DNA of 14,553 bases. It comes from Nitrososphaerales archaeon TH5896 (GTDB lineage: Archaea > Thermoproteota > Nitrososphaeria > Nitrososphaerales > Nitrososphaeraceae). The stretch covers positions 1 through 14,553 of the forward strand of contig JAATVP010000158.1 in NCBI GenBank assembly GCA_014523625.1. Direction: 5' to 3'. The position numbers and the translations under genes were made by a program. How positions within the stretch are numbered: the stretch's first letter is position 1; each line of letters begins with the position of its first letter. Of this stretch, positions 6,950 through 12,728 are shown piece by piece. The notes beneath the pieces were generated by a model, which worked only from the letters and a program-made list of their open reading frames with translations, did not search any database and had not been told where the DNA came from.

Positions 6950-7075
6950 TTATTCGTGTATATCGACGACTTCAGTAGAGTGATCCTCGTGATAATGAGA
7001 ATCAGCATCCTTTTTTGTAAGGAACTCCTTTGCGCATACTGTACATCTAAATGTGCCGTCTACGTATTCGGACAT
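6950..7075 (-). CDS. 41-residue C2H2 zinc-finger protein
   Basis: The whole protein is one classical C2H2 finger with short tails. F9-R-C11-T-V-C14 is followed by F18 and the pair H27/H32, which gives C-x2-C-x12-H-x4-H with the conserved aromatic before the first Cys and Phe four residues after the second. The finger should fold around one zinc and bind nucleic acid or protein. Single-finger proteins of this size are known in archaea and their viruses. The tail after the finger is acidic (STEVVDIHE). The ATG at 7075 lies about 25-28 bases after a strong TATA box, AATATATATG (7099-7108, minus), so the message is essentially leaderless. It is 95 bases from the secreted-peptide gene upstream, which has its own promoter. 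The gene is confidently real despite its length. Confidence 0.82.
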   Translation of the reverse strand: MSEYVDGTFRCTVCAKEFLTKKDADSHYHEDHSTEVVDIHE

Positions 7076-7098
7076 GTTACTAGTAATGGATAATGCAC

Positions 7099-7108
7099 AT
7101 ATATATTG
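7099..7108 (-). promoter_or_regulatory. TATA box of the C2H2 finger gene
   Basis: The minus strand reads AATATATATG, one of the best TATA matches in the window. Predicted transcription start is near 7078, three bases before the ATG. Confidence 0.65.
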
Positions 7109-7151
7109 CTACCATTTGATTTAGATAATGCTAAGGGATTTGGTTAGTGCT

Positions 7152-7167
7152 CTTTGTTTGCACAAAG
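7152..7167 (-). terminator. Hairpin directly after the secreted-peptide stop codon
   Basis: CTTTGT (7152-7157) pairs with ACAAAG (7162-7167) around a 4-base loop, only 3 bases after the stop codon at 7171. It is well placed to end or stabilise the 3' end of the message. Confidence 0.4.
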
Positions 7168-7170
7168 CTT

Positions 7171-7413
7171 TCAGCAAGGATGAGATGCGTCACAGATTTG
7201 TATCTGCATTTTTTCTTCAGATAGTGTATCATTGTTAGAGGCACCGGTGTCATTTTCATCACTGTTTGTGCTGCTTGAATTTAGAGCCACGAAACTAGAT
7301 TCATCTTGCGCTCGGATTTCAGTTTGTTGATTCTCGGCGAAAATTAGAAAAGGGGCACCAACAAGAAATAGCAGATTTATCACAAAGAACTTACTACAAA
7401 TTAGTTCCTTCAT
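7171..7413 (-). CDS. Small secreted acidic peptide
   Basis: An 80-residue protein with a clear signal peptide: Lys near the N-terminus, a hydrophobic core at 9-25 (FFVINLLFLVGAPFLIF) and a likely cleavage after A26 (IFA|ENQ). The mature part of about 54 residues is hydrophilic, acidic and rich in Ser/Asn/Thr (NSSSTNSDENDTGASNNDT), probably disordered, with several N-x-S/T sites that could be glycosylated. It ends with C74...C80, the last residue being Cys. An exported role at the cell surface is likely; no known function is recognised. The ATG at 7413 has a TATA-like CGTATAAATC at 7448-7457 (minus). It is divergent from the 263-residue regulator across 340 bases. Confidence 0.65.
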   Translation of the reverse strand: MKELICSKFFVINLLFLVGAPFLIFAENQQTEIRAQDESSFVALNSSSTNSDENDTGASNNDTLSEEKMQIQICDASHPC

Positions 7414-7753
7414 TATCTCATTATCCCTAAATTAGTTAGCAAAAATGATTTATACGTATTATGAGGGATTATACTATATTTTTTGTGATTCAAAGACGAC
7501 TACAGTCACGGAGCATGAAAAGATCTAATCTAAACCTTTCCGAACTAAAAAAAATTGTCATTCCGTTGACCACCACCAGCATTTGACAGATAAATTCATT
7601 TCATCTATCTGCTACACGATTGCAAACTCCGTATTGGTGTTATTTTGTGCATATCATCATCATACGAATCTTCACCCTGTCTTTAAAATTAAACTATACT
7701 CCTAGTGAAGCGAAAAGGATAATATTGGAGAAAATGGTAGAAATCATAAATCG
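7414..7753. promoter_or_regulatory. Divergent region between secreted peptide and regulator
   Basis: On the minus strand CGTATAAATC (7448-7457) is the likely TATA box of the secreted peptide. On the plus strand CTTTAAAATTAAAC and AAACTATACT (7681-7700) are the best candidates for the regulator, giving a leader of about 35-40 bases before its GTG. A plus-strand 41-codon frame at 7461-7586 has no TATA box at the right distance and is not called as a gene. Confidence 0.4.
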
Positions 7754-8545
7754 GTGTCCAACGAATCAAATATTCCCACGGATAATGAAGCAGATCGTGC
7801 TAGATTACCAGATGACATTTATTCTGAATCACGTGGTGGCTTACCAAGTCAAGAGGCACTGTTGGTTGATGACACCGATGGCACCGAGTCCTTTGCATTA
7901 AATTCCAGAACGTTGAGTGAATTACATGATAATGATAACAAGATTCTTCTACTCCTAAAAGGCGATGCAAATGGTGACCCTAGCTATACATTCAATGGAT
8001 TAGTAAGAGAGCTCAATATGCATCAACAAAGTCTTAGTAGATCGATCAAGAGACTCATTGATTTGGGGTTAGTTGAACACATCAAACATTATGGATTTAG
8101 ATTGACTAAATTAGGACAACGTCTAGGCATGGCCACAACTTCGGTGAATCGCGACCATCGTGAGAGAAAATACACTCAACTGGCATATTTGGATATGCAT
8201 TTTACTAAATTTAATATTGATAGTATAACCTCAAAGCTATCTGGGAAATGGTTCGAAAATCTTAGATGGGTAGGAAAAATAGATGATTCTGGGGTTTCGA
8301 TTCTGAAATGGAAAAGATATGATAATTCTTTTGGTATCAATGTTACTATTATGCAAAGTTCATTAGTCATTGAATCTGATGCATCATTACAAAAAGAAAT
8401 CATTGAGGCTGCAAGAACTATTCCAAAGATCATTGCAATGGTAACTGATGTTGTTTTGGAACAGTTTAATTCCCGATCGCTTCCAAATAATTATTTGTCT
8501 ATGAGCAGGATGTACTCTGGTATCAACGAAACTCGGTATAACTGA
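7754..8545 (+). CDS. Winged-helix transcriptional regulator with C-terminal sensor-like domain
   Basis: A 263-residue regulator. Residues 1-55 are acidic and probably disordered. A winged helix follows: helix 1 at 58-70 (HDNDNKILLLLKG), helix 2 at 79-87 (TFNGLVREL), recognition helix at 90-105 (HQQSLSRSIKRLIDLG) and a wing at 106-120 (LVEHIKHYGFRLTKLG), close to the MarR-like DNA-binding layout. After a basic linker, residues 140-240 form an alpha/beta domain ending in a long helix (IIEAARTIPKIIAMVTDVVLEQF) that may bind a ligand or dimerise. Target genes are unknown. The GTG at 7754 is the only usable start, since an in-frame TGA lies at 7706. A GGAG at 7727-7730 is too far away to act as its ribosome site. 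A hairpin at 8598-8619 may mark the transcript end. Confidence 0.85.
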   Translation: MSNESNIPTDNEADRARLPDDIYSESRGGLPSQEALLVDDTDGTESFALNSRTLSELHDNDNKILLLLKGDANGDPSYTFNGLVRELNMHQQSLSRSIKRLIDLGLVEHIKHYGFRLTKLGQRLGMATTSVNRDHRERKYTQLAYLDMHFTKFNIDSITSKLSGKWFENLRWVGKIDDSGVSILKWKRYDNSFGINVTIMQSSLVIESDASLQKEIIEAARTIPKIIAMVTDVVLEQFNSRSLPNNYLSMSRMYSGINETRYN

Positions 8546-8597
8546 ACAGGAGAGTCTTAAATCTCATGACTTGTTCAAAAGTTTATAATTTGTCAAC

Positions 8598-8619
8598 CCT
8601 GCCGTGTGCGGATGGCAGG
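8598..8619 (+). terminator. Hairpin after the winged-helix regulator
   Basis: CCTGCC (8598-8603) pairs with GGCAGG (8614-8619) around a 10-base loop, 53 bases after the stop codon. It is GC-rich against an AT-rich background. There is only a weak T-run after it (GATTTTAAGG), so a terminator role is tentative. Confidence 0.35.
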
Positions 8620-8956
8620 TAAAGGATTTTAAGGTTTCATATTCCTAAGGAGGTAAGAGCGACTAATTTGATCCTACTAGAATCTACTTGATTTAACAAG
8701 AATAAGCTACAGCTGCAGTGTATTATTATTTGGCATTTAAACCACATAAAGTAAGTCTTAGGGGATCTGGTATACTAGTAAATGTGTTGTTCTGTTTCTC
8801 CAATGAGTTAGGCGGACTCGGTTTATTTTTCTCTGATTTCAAAGAGGTAATTGATTACTGTCTTGCAAATACATCCTGAGTATACTTTTCTAACTCATGA
8901 TTGTTGCATTTGTAACGTGTTTGCGTGTTATTTATTAATTGGGATTGGATGATTAA

Positions 8957-9190
8957 CAGATTAACAAAACTCTACAATTGTAAGAGACAGAAATTACCTA
9001 TATGTAGGGGTACCCCAAATGAACAAGGGATCAATGCCCAGAGATGAAACCATACCAGCCTTGTGCCCCTATCTACGCAAATTCTGTACTGAAATCGTTG
9101 GTGCTTCTGCGGCAATGCGACCATGAGGTACCAGTGAAGACCGCAGCGAAAGAGATAGGAAGAGGCTTTTTGCTTTTTAGAATTTTTTCA
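8957..9190 (+). ncRNA. Candidate structured RNA (or short coding remnant)
   Basis: A GC-richer island with nested pairing. TAGGGG (9005-9010) pairs with CCCCTA (9066-9071), and ACAAGG (9023-9028) pairs with CCTTGT (9059-9064) just inside it. CTGCGG (9107-9112) pairs with CCGCAG (9141-9146), enclosed by a possible CCTATCT (9068-9074) with AGATAGG (9153-9159). Three T-runs at 9165-9189 make a good archaeal terminator, and TTATTTAT at 8928-8935 would start transcription near 8957. It does not match SRP, RNase P, 5S or tRNA signatures that I can recall. The alternative is a 35-codon frame from the ATG at 9019 (product with C-x6-C, ending ASAAMRP) that continues in frame for 17 codons past its TGA. 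Both readings remain open. Confidence 0.35.
9165..9189 (+). terminator. T-rich terminator
   Basis: Three T-runs of five, five and six bases in a row (GGCTTTTTGCTTTTTAG, then AATTTTTTC) directly follow the structured segment. Archaeal RNA polymerase stops at such tracts without needing a hairpin. Confidence 0.5.
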
Positions 9191-9375
9191 ATGGACCTCT
9201 ACTTCTTTGCTTCTTGTTAAACACTGGTTCAATTAATGTGCTTCAAGTAAATGCTAAGCTAGAATGATTCATTCTATATATCGATGTCAAATAAACAGTT
9301 ACTGTATTGAGAAAATATTATGAAGTATGGAGTATTTAGAATAAGTGGAAATCCCAGCGATTTCTTATTGACATT

Positions 9376-9415
9376 GTAGGGCGATCCAAGTGGGTAATTG
9401 GTTGGGTCGCTCTAT
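9376..9415. other. Long-stem hairpin in the gene-poor region
   Basis: AGGGCGATCCAA (9378-9389) pairs along its whole length with TTGGGTCGCTCT (9402-9413), with two G-T pairs, and T9377-A9414 extends the stem to 13 bp. The loop is 12 bases. The two G-T pairs suggest a selected RNA structure rather than a DNA palindrome. The strand and host transcript are unknown. Confidence 0.5.
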
Positions 9416-10063
9416 CCTTTAATATCATAGTATTATTATGGCATTTCAGAAAGAAGCTAACCGATAGCCCTCATCTATCCTGCCCTCTTGTATAAGATGT
9501 GGTGGTGGTGGTGCTGGTGGTCAAATCTTTTCATTTTTTTCATGTGTCGAGGATATTTCGTTTTCAAATTTGTCTTGTACAATACACTTAGCTTTGCGAA
9601 TTCAAACTTGGGTTAGGCGGTAATTTAGATCTAGATTCAATCCTAATTACTTAGCCTGCTTTTTACAATAATATTATACCTATTGCTATTGTCGAATCAA
9701 CAACAAATATAGTAAAACCTTGTCTAGTATGTCTTTGTTCTATGATATAAACAGGCGGGTCATAGGCCAGGTCCGAAATCTGTTCATTATTCAATACAGT
9801 TCTTGGCAGTCTGCTACCTTTCTCATTATAATAAAATTATGATCAAGTTACAGAGGGGATGAGAATATGGTTGATAAAAATAGTCTTACGACAGTGAGTT
9901 ATAGGTTTCGTCTAAATTGACAAACAATTTTGGCCGTAAATAATAGAAAAAGCAAGGATATCTTAGTGACTTAAATAGGATTAAATTAATATTGTGAGCC
10001 CGTGGTAACTCAAAAATGACGTTGCATTTCCTATGAACTTAATATCCACCAGTTATCTTCCAA

Positions 10064-10354
10064 CTATCCGCTTGCCGTAACATTGCCCAGATATGATTCT
10101 ACACTTGGATGAACCTCTTTAAGCTCCCAATCTAATATGGCAAGAATATCTCGTATTGCACCGGTAATATTCCCACTTTGTAAAGCATTGTGCGCGTCTG
10201 TGAGATACTTTTCTTGTATTTCTGCAACGGCTACTGCATAAGCCTGTTGTTGAATGGTACAGTAGCGGCTTAAGACCATACTACTAAATACACCGCTAAT
10301 GATTGCCGTTCCTACTCTATTCTTAATTTTAGCAGCGTGCCATTCATGTTTCAA
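10064..10354 (-). CDS. Exported or membrane-anchored helical protein
   Basis: A 96-residue product with a basic N-terminus, a hydrophobic stretch at 14-28 (VGTAIISGVFSSMVL) and the motif QQAYA at 36-40, which resembles signal-peptide cleavage sites seen in this lineage. The mature part of about 56 residues is helical, with one amphipathic helix pair around AHNALQSGNITGAIRDILAILDWELKE, like a single TPR-type hairpin. This suggests a small extracellular or membrane-attached interaction protein; no named family. The only start is a TTG at 10354. A TATA-like AGATTTATCTG (about 10371-10383, minus) would start transcription right there, giving a leaderless TTG message, which is unusual but possible. 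It may also be a shortened relative of longer proteins of this kind. Confidence 0.5.
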   Translation of the reverse strand: MKHEWHAAKIKNRVGTAIISGVFSSMVLSRYCTIQQQAYAVAVAEIQEKYLTDAHNALQSGNITGAIRDILAILDWELKEVHPSVESYLGNVTASG

Positions 10355-10853
10355 TGTTATTGAAGATGGTTACAGATAAATCTTTCTGTGTAACTTCTGA
10401 ATAAAGACTGGCAATAACAATACTTCTTTTGCGTATTCATTTGTGATTTTGCATTCTATCGCTCTTCTTTTATGTTAGGTTTGCATATGACACTGTTCAA
10501 GGTTCCTGCTTTATAGTTCTCACTACTACTTTACAACGGGAGGAGAAGAGGATTAGAAACAAAATAATAGAGCCACGTGGCTCTATACAGTTTTTTGTGA
10601 AACCTTCATGTTTGCAGACAGATTTGAATGAAGTGGTATTATGGTAGCTCTAGGTATTCTTAACTTTTATGCAACGATTTTACATTACTTCCTCCCCTAG
10701 TCATCTTCCTCTCATTCTTATGCCATATCATTATCTTCAATTGTAACCATCCTCAGAATTAGTAACTCCACCATAATGTAACTTTACATACTCAATGCTC
10801 ATATCTTATGTAATTCTGCATTCAGAAAGTTTCAATATGTGCCCAAAGGTTTG
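10355..10853. other. Intergenic region with a perfect palindrome
   Basis: I find no supported gene. The notable element is the 20-bp palindrome at 10567-10586 with its T-run. Several 14-22 codon frames on the minus strand (for example the one starting near 10801, MSIEYVKLHYGGV...) look protein-like but are too short and lack TATA boxes. Confidence 0.4.
10567..10596. terminator. 20-bp perfect palindrome followed by T6
   Basis: ATAGAGCCAC (10567-10576) is followed without a spacer by its exact inverse GTGGCTCTAT (10577-10586). On the plus strand TTTTTT follows at 10591-10596, and on the minus strand the flank is also T-rich (TTATTTTGTTTC). It resembles a bidirectional hairpin-plus-T-run terminator. 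The absence of a loop and the CACGTG centre also allow a binding site for a dimeric protein. Confidence 0.45.
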
Positions 10854-11123
10854 TCAGCGTGTATAGCGATCTAGACCTTCGTTCGCACTCCTTGAGTACT
10901 CAAATGTGCTGTCGGGTAATATATCAATATGCGATTCAAAGTGTTCATAACAATAATAATTTTTACATTTTGAACACTGAATCGTTGGTTTCTTAAAACA
11001 GTTGATAATACCACAAATCCCCTCTTTTTGAGACCTATGAGTCCACTCATTTATCTCTGTTTGAGTTGGATCGTCATTAGGGCGAGTGAATAAACCTACC
11101 TCCGCCTCAGGTGGTTTAGACAT
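10854..11123 (-). CDS. AN1/B-box-like zinc-finger protein
   Basis: An 89-residue protein with one compact zinc module: C37-x4-C42, C50-S-K-C53, then Y56-Y-C58-x2-H61-x3-H65. This order (C-x4-C, C-x2-C, Y-C-x2-H-x3-H) is close to AN1-type or B-box fingers, which bind one or two zinc ions and usually mediate protein contacts. Residues 1-35 are polar (PNDDPTQTEINEWTHR) and 66-89 are acidic to neutral and probably flexible. The role is unknown. The start is the ATG at 11123; AT-rich AATTAAAATACTC at about 11155-11166 (minus) is the best TATA candidate, giving a leader of about 13 bases. It is surrounded by non-coding DNA and has no operon partner. Confidence 0.78.
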   Translation of the reverse strand: MSKPPEAEVGLFTRPNDDPTQTEINEWTHRSQKEGICGIINCFKKPTIQCSKCKNYYCYEHFESHIDILPDSTFEYSRSANEGLDRYTR

Positions 11124-11181
11124 ATCTCATCTTCATTCGACTTGTCTGCGATAAGAGTATTTTAATTTTACATTCAAACAA

Positions 11182-11225
11182 AGGCAGACGACCAGTAAGC
11201 AACGTGTCATACGCATTGGTCGCCT
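11182..11225. other. Bulged hairpin
   Basis: CGACCA (11189-11194) pairs with TGGTCG (11217-11222), and AGG/CCT extend the stem after a 4-base bulge. The loop is 22 bases. It lies between the zinc-finger promoter and the 48-residue gene. Confidence 0.3.
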
Positions 11226-11302
11226 AACCTGTAACCCTTGATTGACTGTAGGACTTTATGAGTGATTTAAAGGTCCAAACTGTCAGCACCGTATTGTACT
11301 AC

Positions 11303-11313
11303 ATATTATAAAA
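11303..11313 (+). promoter_or_regulatory. TATA box of the 48-residue gene
   Basis: ATATTATAAAA is a strong TATA element centred 25 bases before the ATG at 11333, an exact leaderless spacing. Confidence 0.6.
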
Positions 11314-11332
11314 CGGTTTTAGTACAAGGCAG

Positions 11333-11479
11333 ATGATAATGAATAGTAACAGGGTTGGTGGGTATCAACAACCAACCCCCTTTAGTGAAACCCTTCAGTT
11401 TCGGAAAATTGACATACCCATTGTAGTTAAAGTGCTTAAAATAGGTAACATCTACTACCAACCATTCACTCTATCATAA
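11333..11479 (+). CDS. 48-residue hypothetical protein, leaderless
   Basis: A short protein that I do not recognise. The N-terminal half is polar with a Gly/Pro/Gln turn region (NRVGGYQQPTPFSET). The C-terminal half is a likely beta pair (LQFRKIDIPIVVKVLKI then NIYYQPFTL). There are no Cys, signal peptide or membrane segment. The frame starts ATG-ATA-ATG, and either Met could be used. The strong TATA box at 11303-11313 places transcription start at the first ATG. The segment 11352-11378 also forms a perfect 8-bp hairpin (GGGTTGGT with ACCAACCC), so the message begins with a stem-loop inside the coding region. The gene ends 4 bases before the stop of the convergent broken winged-helix gene. 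Promoter spacing makes it more convincing than its length would. Confidence 0.5.
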   Translation: MIMNSNRVGGYQQPTPFSETLQFRKIDIPIVVKVLKIGNIYYQPFTLS

Positions 11480-11483
11480 TGCT

Positions 11484-11718
11484 CTAGTTTGTCCTTTCTA
11501 TTACATTTATGCAGTTAGCGGTAATTCGATAAGTTCCGTTTGCGTTATGCCTAATCCAACCTGTATCTATAAAGAAGTAGATGAACTCTGAAGCTAATCT
11601 CTCATTTCTATCAAGTTCTTCTAATGCTATTCTCATTCTTCACAATTTTTGAAAGAATGAATTTTGCCAGCTCCAAGCTCGTTAGTTCGTTAGTGTTGGC
11701 AGTTTGGTTATTTATCAT
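11484..11718 (-). pseudogene. Winged-helix gene split by a +1 frame change
   Basis: Two overlapping frames together read like one small winged-helix protein. The first (ATG at 11718, stop TGA at 11611-11613, 35 residues) gives helix 1, SLELAKFILSKIVKNEN. The second (ATG at 11636, stop TAG at 11484-11486, 50 residues) gives a helix (ALEELDRNERLASEFIYFFIDTG) and a wing (WIRHNANGTYRITANC). The second frame is +1 to the first, and they overlap by 26 bases. A single-base insertion, a sequencing error or programmed +1 frameshifting would each join them into about 79 residues. The layout parallels the intact regulator at 1464-1757. Translation of the second frame alone is possible but would lack helix 1. 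Confidence 0.5.
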
Positions 11719-11884
11719 ATATCATAACAAGTGTAGATAGCTCATGTCTGGCATTCGTTACAACCAATACCTAGATTTTTAGGAATAACACTCATTCTTA
11801 AACTTGCCTATATAACTTTGAAAATATTTTTATGCAATACTGAACATTAATGAGTGAATATCTGCATCACGATGAGTATGGCGG

Positions 11885-12020
11885 TCAATTCTGACCCTTT
11901 GTCTGCTTCTTCTCTTCGGCCGCCAGGCTCACACATGGATTTTGCTTACAGTAATAAGCAATGGCGATCCATAGATATTGAAAAAGAGTGAACTTCTAGG
12001 TTATTACTACTATCATGCAT
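11885..12020 (-). pseudogene. Small Cys-containing gene split by a +1 frame change
   Basis: The first frame (ATG at 12020, TAA at 11946-11948, 24 residues) reads MHDSSNNLEVHSFSISMDRHC... The second, +1 to it, has no start codon of its own and reads ...IAYYCKQNPCVSLAAEEKKQ, ending in TGA at 11885-11887. Joined near 11955, they would make a protein of about 46 residues with H-C...C-x4-C, a possible zinc site, and a basic tail. GATAATATCAG at about 12050-12060 (minus) could be the TATA box. This is a weaker case than the winged-helix one because both parts are short. Confidence 0.3.
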
Positions 12021-12058
12021 TAACACAAATAGTTCTAAATTTCCAATCTCTGATATTA

Positions 12059-12352
12059 TCATTGTATTATCTCCAAAGTATTGATAGATGCTGATGACAT
12101 AATTATAGCATGTCTGAAAAGCATTGATGAATAGAAGTCTTTGGGGTATTCTATAGACTTTATCAATGCTTTACGGAAAGCATCGTTTCGGATTTCTTGA
12201 CTTTGATGAATCCTATTTTGACAACGTCCACACTCCGATACAGTTCTATTTGAGCAAGGCAAATCTATAGATAGTAACTTACTTTCATGCTTTCGATCCC
12301 GTTTCATAATCCATAAGCTACTTTCATTTTGTTTAAGTAAATCGTTCTTCAT
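12059..12352 (-). CDS. Possible 97-residue Cys-containing protein
   Basis: From the ATG at 12352 the frame gives a mixed, charged sequence with a possible metal site, C33...C41-G-R-C44 and H49, and a helical C-terminal part (DAFRKALIKSIEYPKDFYSSMLF). I recognise no family. The frame can be extended to a GTG at 12460, but that extension (SASCVPFCQLLIAF) covers two strong hairpins and looks non-coding. No clear TATA box sits at the correct distance for 12352. The 11-bp hairpin at 12365-12397 lies just upstream and would be in the 5' leader if transcription starts near 12400. It may be a real gene with an unusual leader, or a chance frame. Confidence 0.35.
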   Translation of the reverse strand: MKNDLLKQNESSLWIMKRDRKHESKLLSIDLPCSNRTVSECGRCQNRIHQSQEIRNDAFRKALIKSIEYPKDFYSSMLFRHAIIMSSASINTLEIIQ

Positions 12353-12364
12353 AGTAGTAGTGTA

Positions 12365-12397
12365 GCTTTCTTGTCTCGGCCCTTCGGACAAGAAAGC
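12365..12397. other. Perfect 11-bp hairpin
   Basis: GCTTTCTTGTC (12365-12375) pairs perfectly with GACAAGAAAGC (12387-12397); the loop is 11 bases. It lies 13 bases upstream of the ATG at 12352 on the minus strand, so it could act in the leader of that frame. Confidence 0.5.
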
Positions 12398-12425
12398 AAT
12401 AAGCAATTGGCAAAATGGAACACAA

Positions 12426-12494
12426 CTAGCAGAACCCACAGCATTGGCATCTGGGGTCACCTGGTCTTACAGAATTTCTTCCAGGTGGCCCCAT
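12426..12494 (-). CDS. Possible 22-residue Cys-rich micropeptide
   Basis: The ATG at 12494 opens a frame for a Gly/Pro/Arg-rich N-terminus and a C-terminus with C-Q-C-C-G-F-C. On the minus strand CTATAAATAACC (about 12525-12536) is a good TATA box 30-40 bases upstream, and AGGAGG (12505-12510) lies 10 bases before the ATG. The frame overlaps a 13-bp hairpin, and the TATA box could instead drive the plus strand. The extreme shortness keeps this speculative. Confidence 0.2.
   Translation of the reverse strand: MGPPGRNSVRPGDPRCQCCGFC
12452..12493. other. 13-bp hairpin
   Basis: TGGGGTCACCTGG (12452-12464) pairs with CCAGGTGGCCCCA (12481-12493) with a single G-T pair; the loop is 16 bases. It is one of the strongest stems in the window. 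Confidence 0.55.
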
Positions 12495-12504
12495 CACGAT
12501 CGAC

Positions 12505-12634
12505 CCTCCTGACAACGTGATTGGTTATTTATAGGAGGCAGAACGGCTAGGAAGTTATTAGGGTTAACAATGCCTAGCCGTCTACCATGGGTTCGCCGTG
12601 CCTTGGTCGGACCAACCAAGACATAAGTTACGGC
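12505..12634. other. Three consecutive hairpins
   Basis: CCTCCT (12505-12510) pairs with AGGAGG (12533-12538). ACGGCTAGG (12543-12551) pairs with CCTAGCCGT (12573-12581), a perfect 9-bp stem. GCCGT (12595-12599) with ACGGC (12630-12634) encloses CTTGGT (12602-12607) with ACCAAG (12615-12620). The TATA-like TTATTTATAGG near 12524-12534 could start a plus-strand RNA through the last two. Confidence 0.4.
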
Positions 12635-12674
12635 TGCCCCGATTCACAGAAAGGGTACTTAAAACTTTGCAAAA

Positions 12675-12728
12675 TGGGTAGGACGACCCAGGGGTAGAAT
12701 ATGAATAGAAAGTTGGTCGTCCTACCTA
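12675..12728. other. 14-bp hairpin
   Basis: GGTAGGACGACC (12677-12688) pairs perfectly with GGTCGTCCTACC (12715-12726); a G-T and a T-A pair extend it to 14 bp (12675-12728). The loop is 26 bases. It is directly followed by CCTGCCT (12731-12737) pairing with AGGCAGG (12775-12781). Confidence 0.55.

Larger units (their letters stand above)
8546..10063. other. 1.5-kb gene-poor region with structured elements
   Basis: No gene of normal size is present on either strand. The region holds a hairpin after the regulator, a GC-richer structured segment (see 8957-9190), a 13-14 bp hairpin (9376-9415), a GGT-rich tract at 9501-9521 and a smaller hairpin, CTATGA...TCATAG (9740-9765). TAGATCTA at about 9627-9634 is a plain palindrome. 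The remainder is AT-rich with only short, promoter-less frames. Confidence 0.5.

Noticed and set aside
7620..7901. Plus-strand 93-codon frame overlapping the start of the winged-helix regulator
   Set aside because: It overlaps the true regulator frame by about 150 bases, its product has no domain, and it ends inside the regulator.
8176..8433. Minus-strand frame inside the winged-helix regulator
   Set aside because: It lies fully within the coding region of a convincing gene and is antisense.
9513..9520. GCTGGTGG, identical to the E. coli Chi sequence
   Set aside because: It is part of a GGT-rich repeat; Chi has no known role in archaea, so this is coincidence.
9497..9616. 39-codon frame with a poly-Trp start (MWWWWCWW...)
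   Set aside because: It is created by a GGT-repeat tract; the TATA-like TTGTATAAG is only about 9 bases away and the composition is not protein-like.
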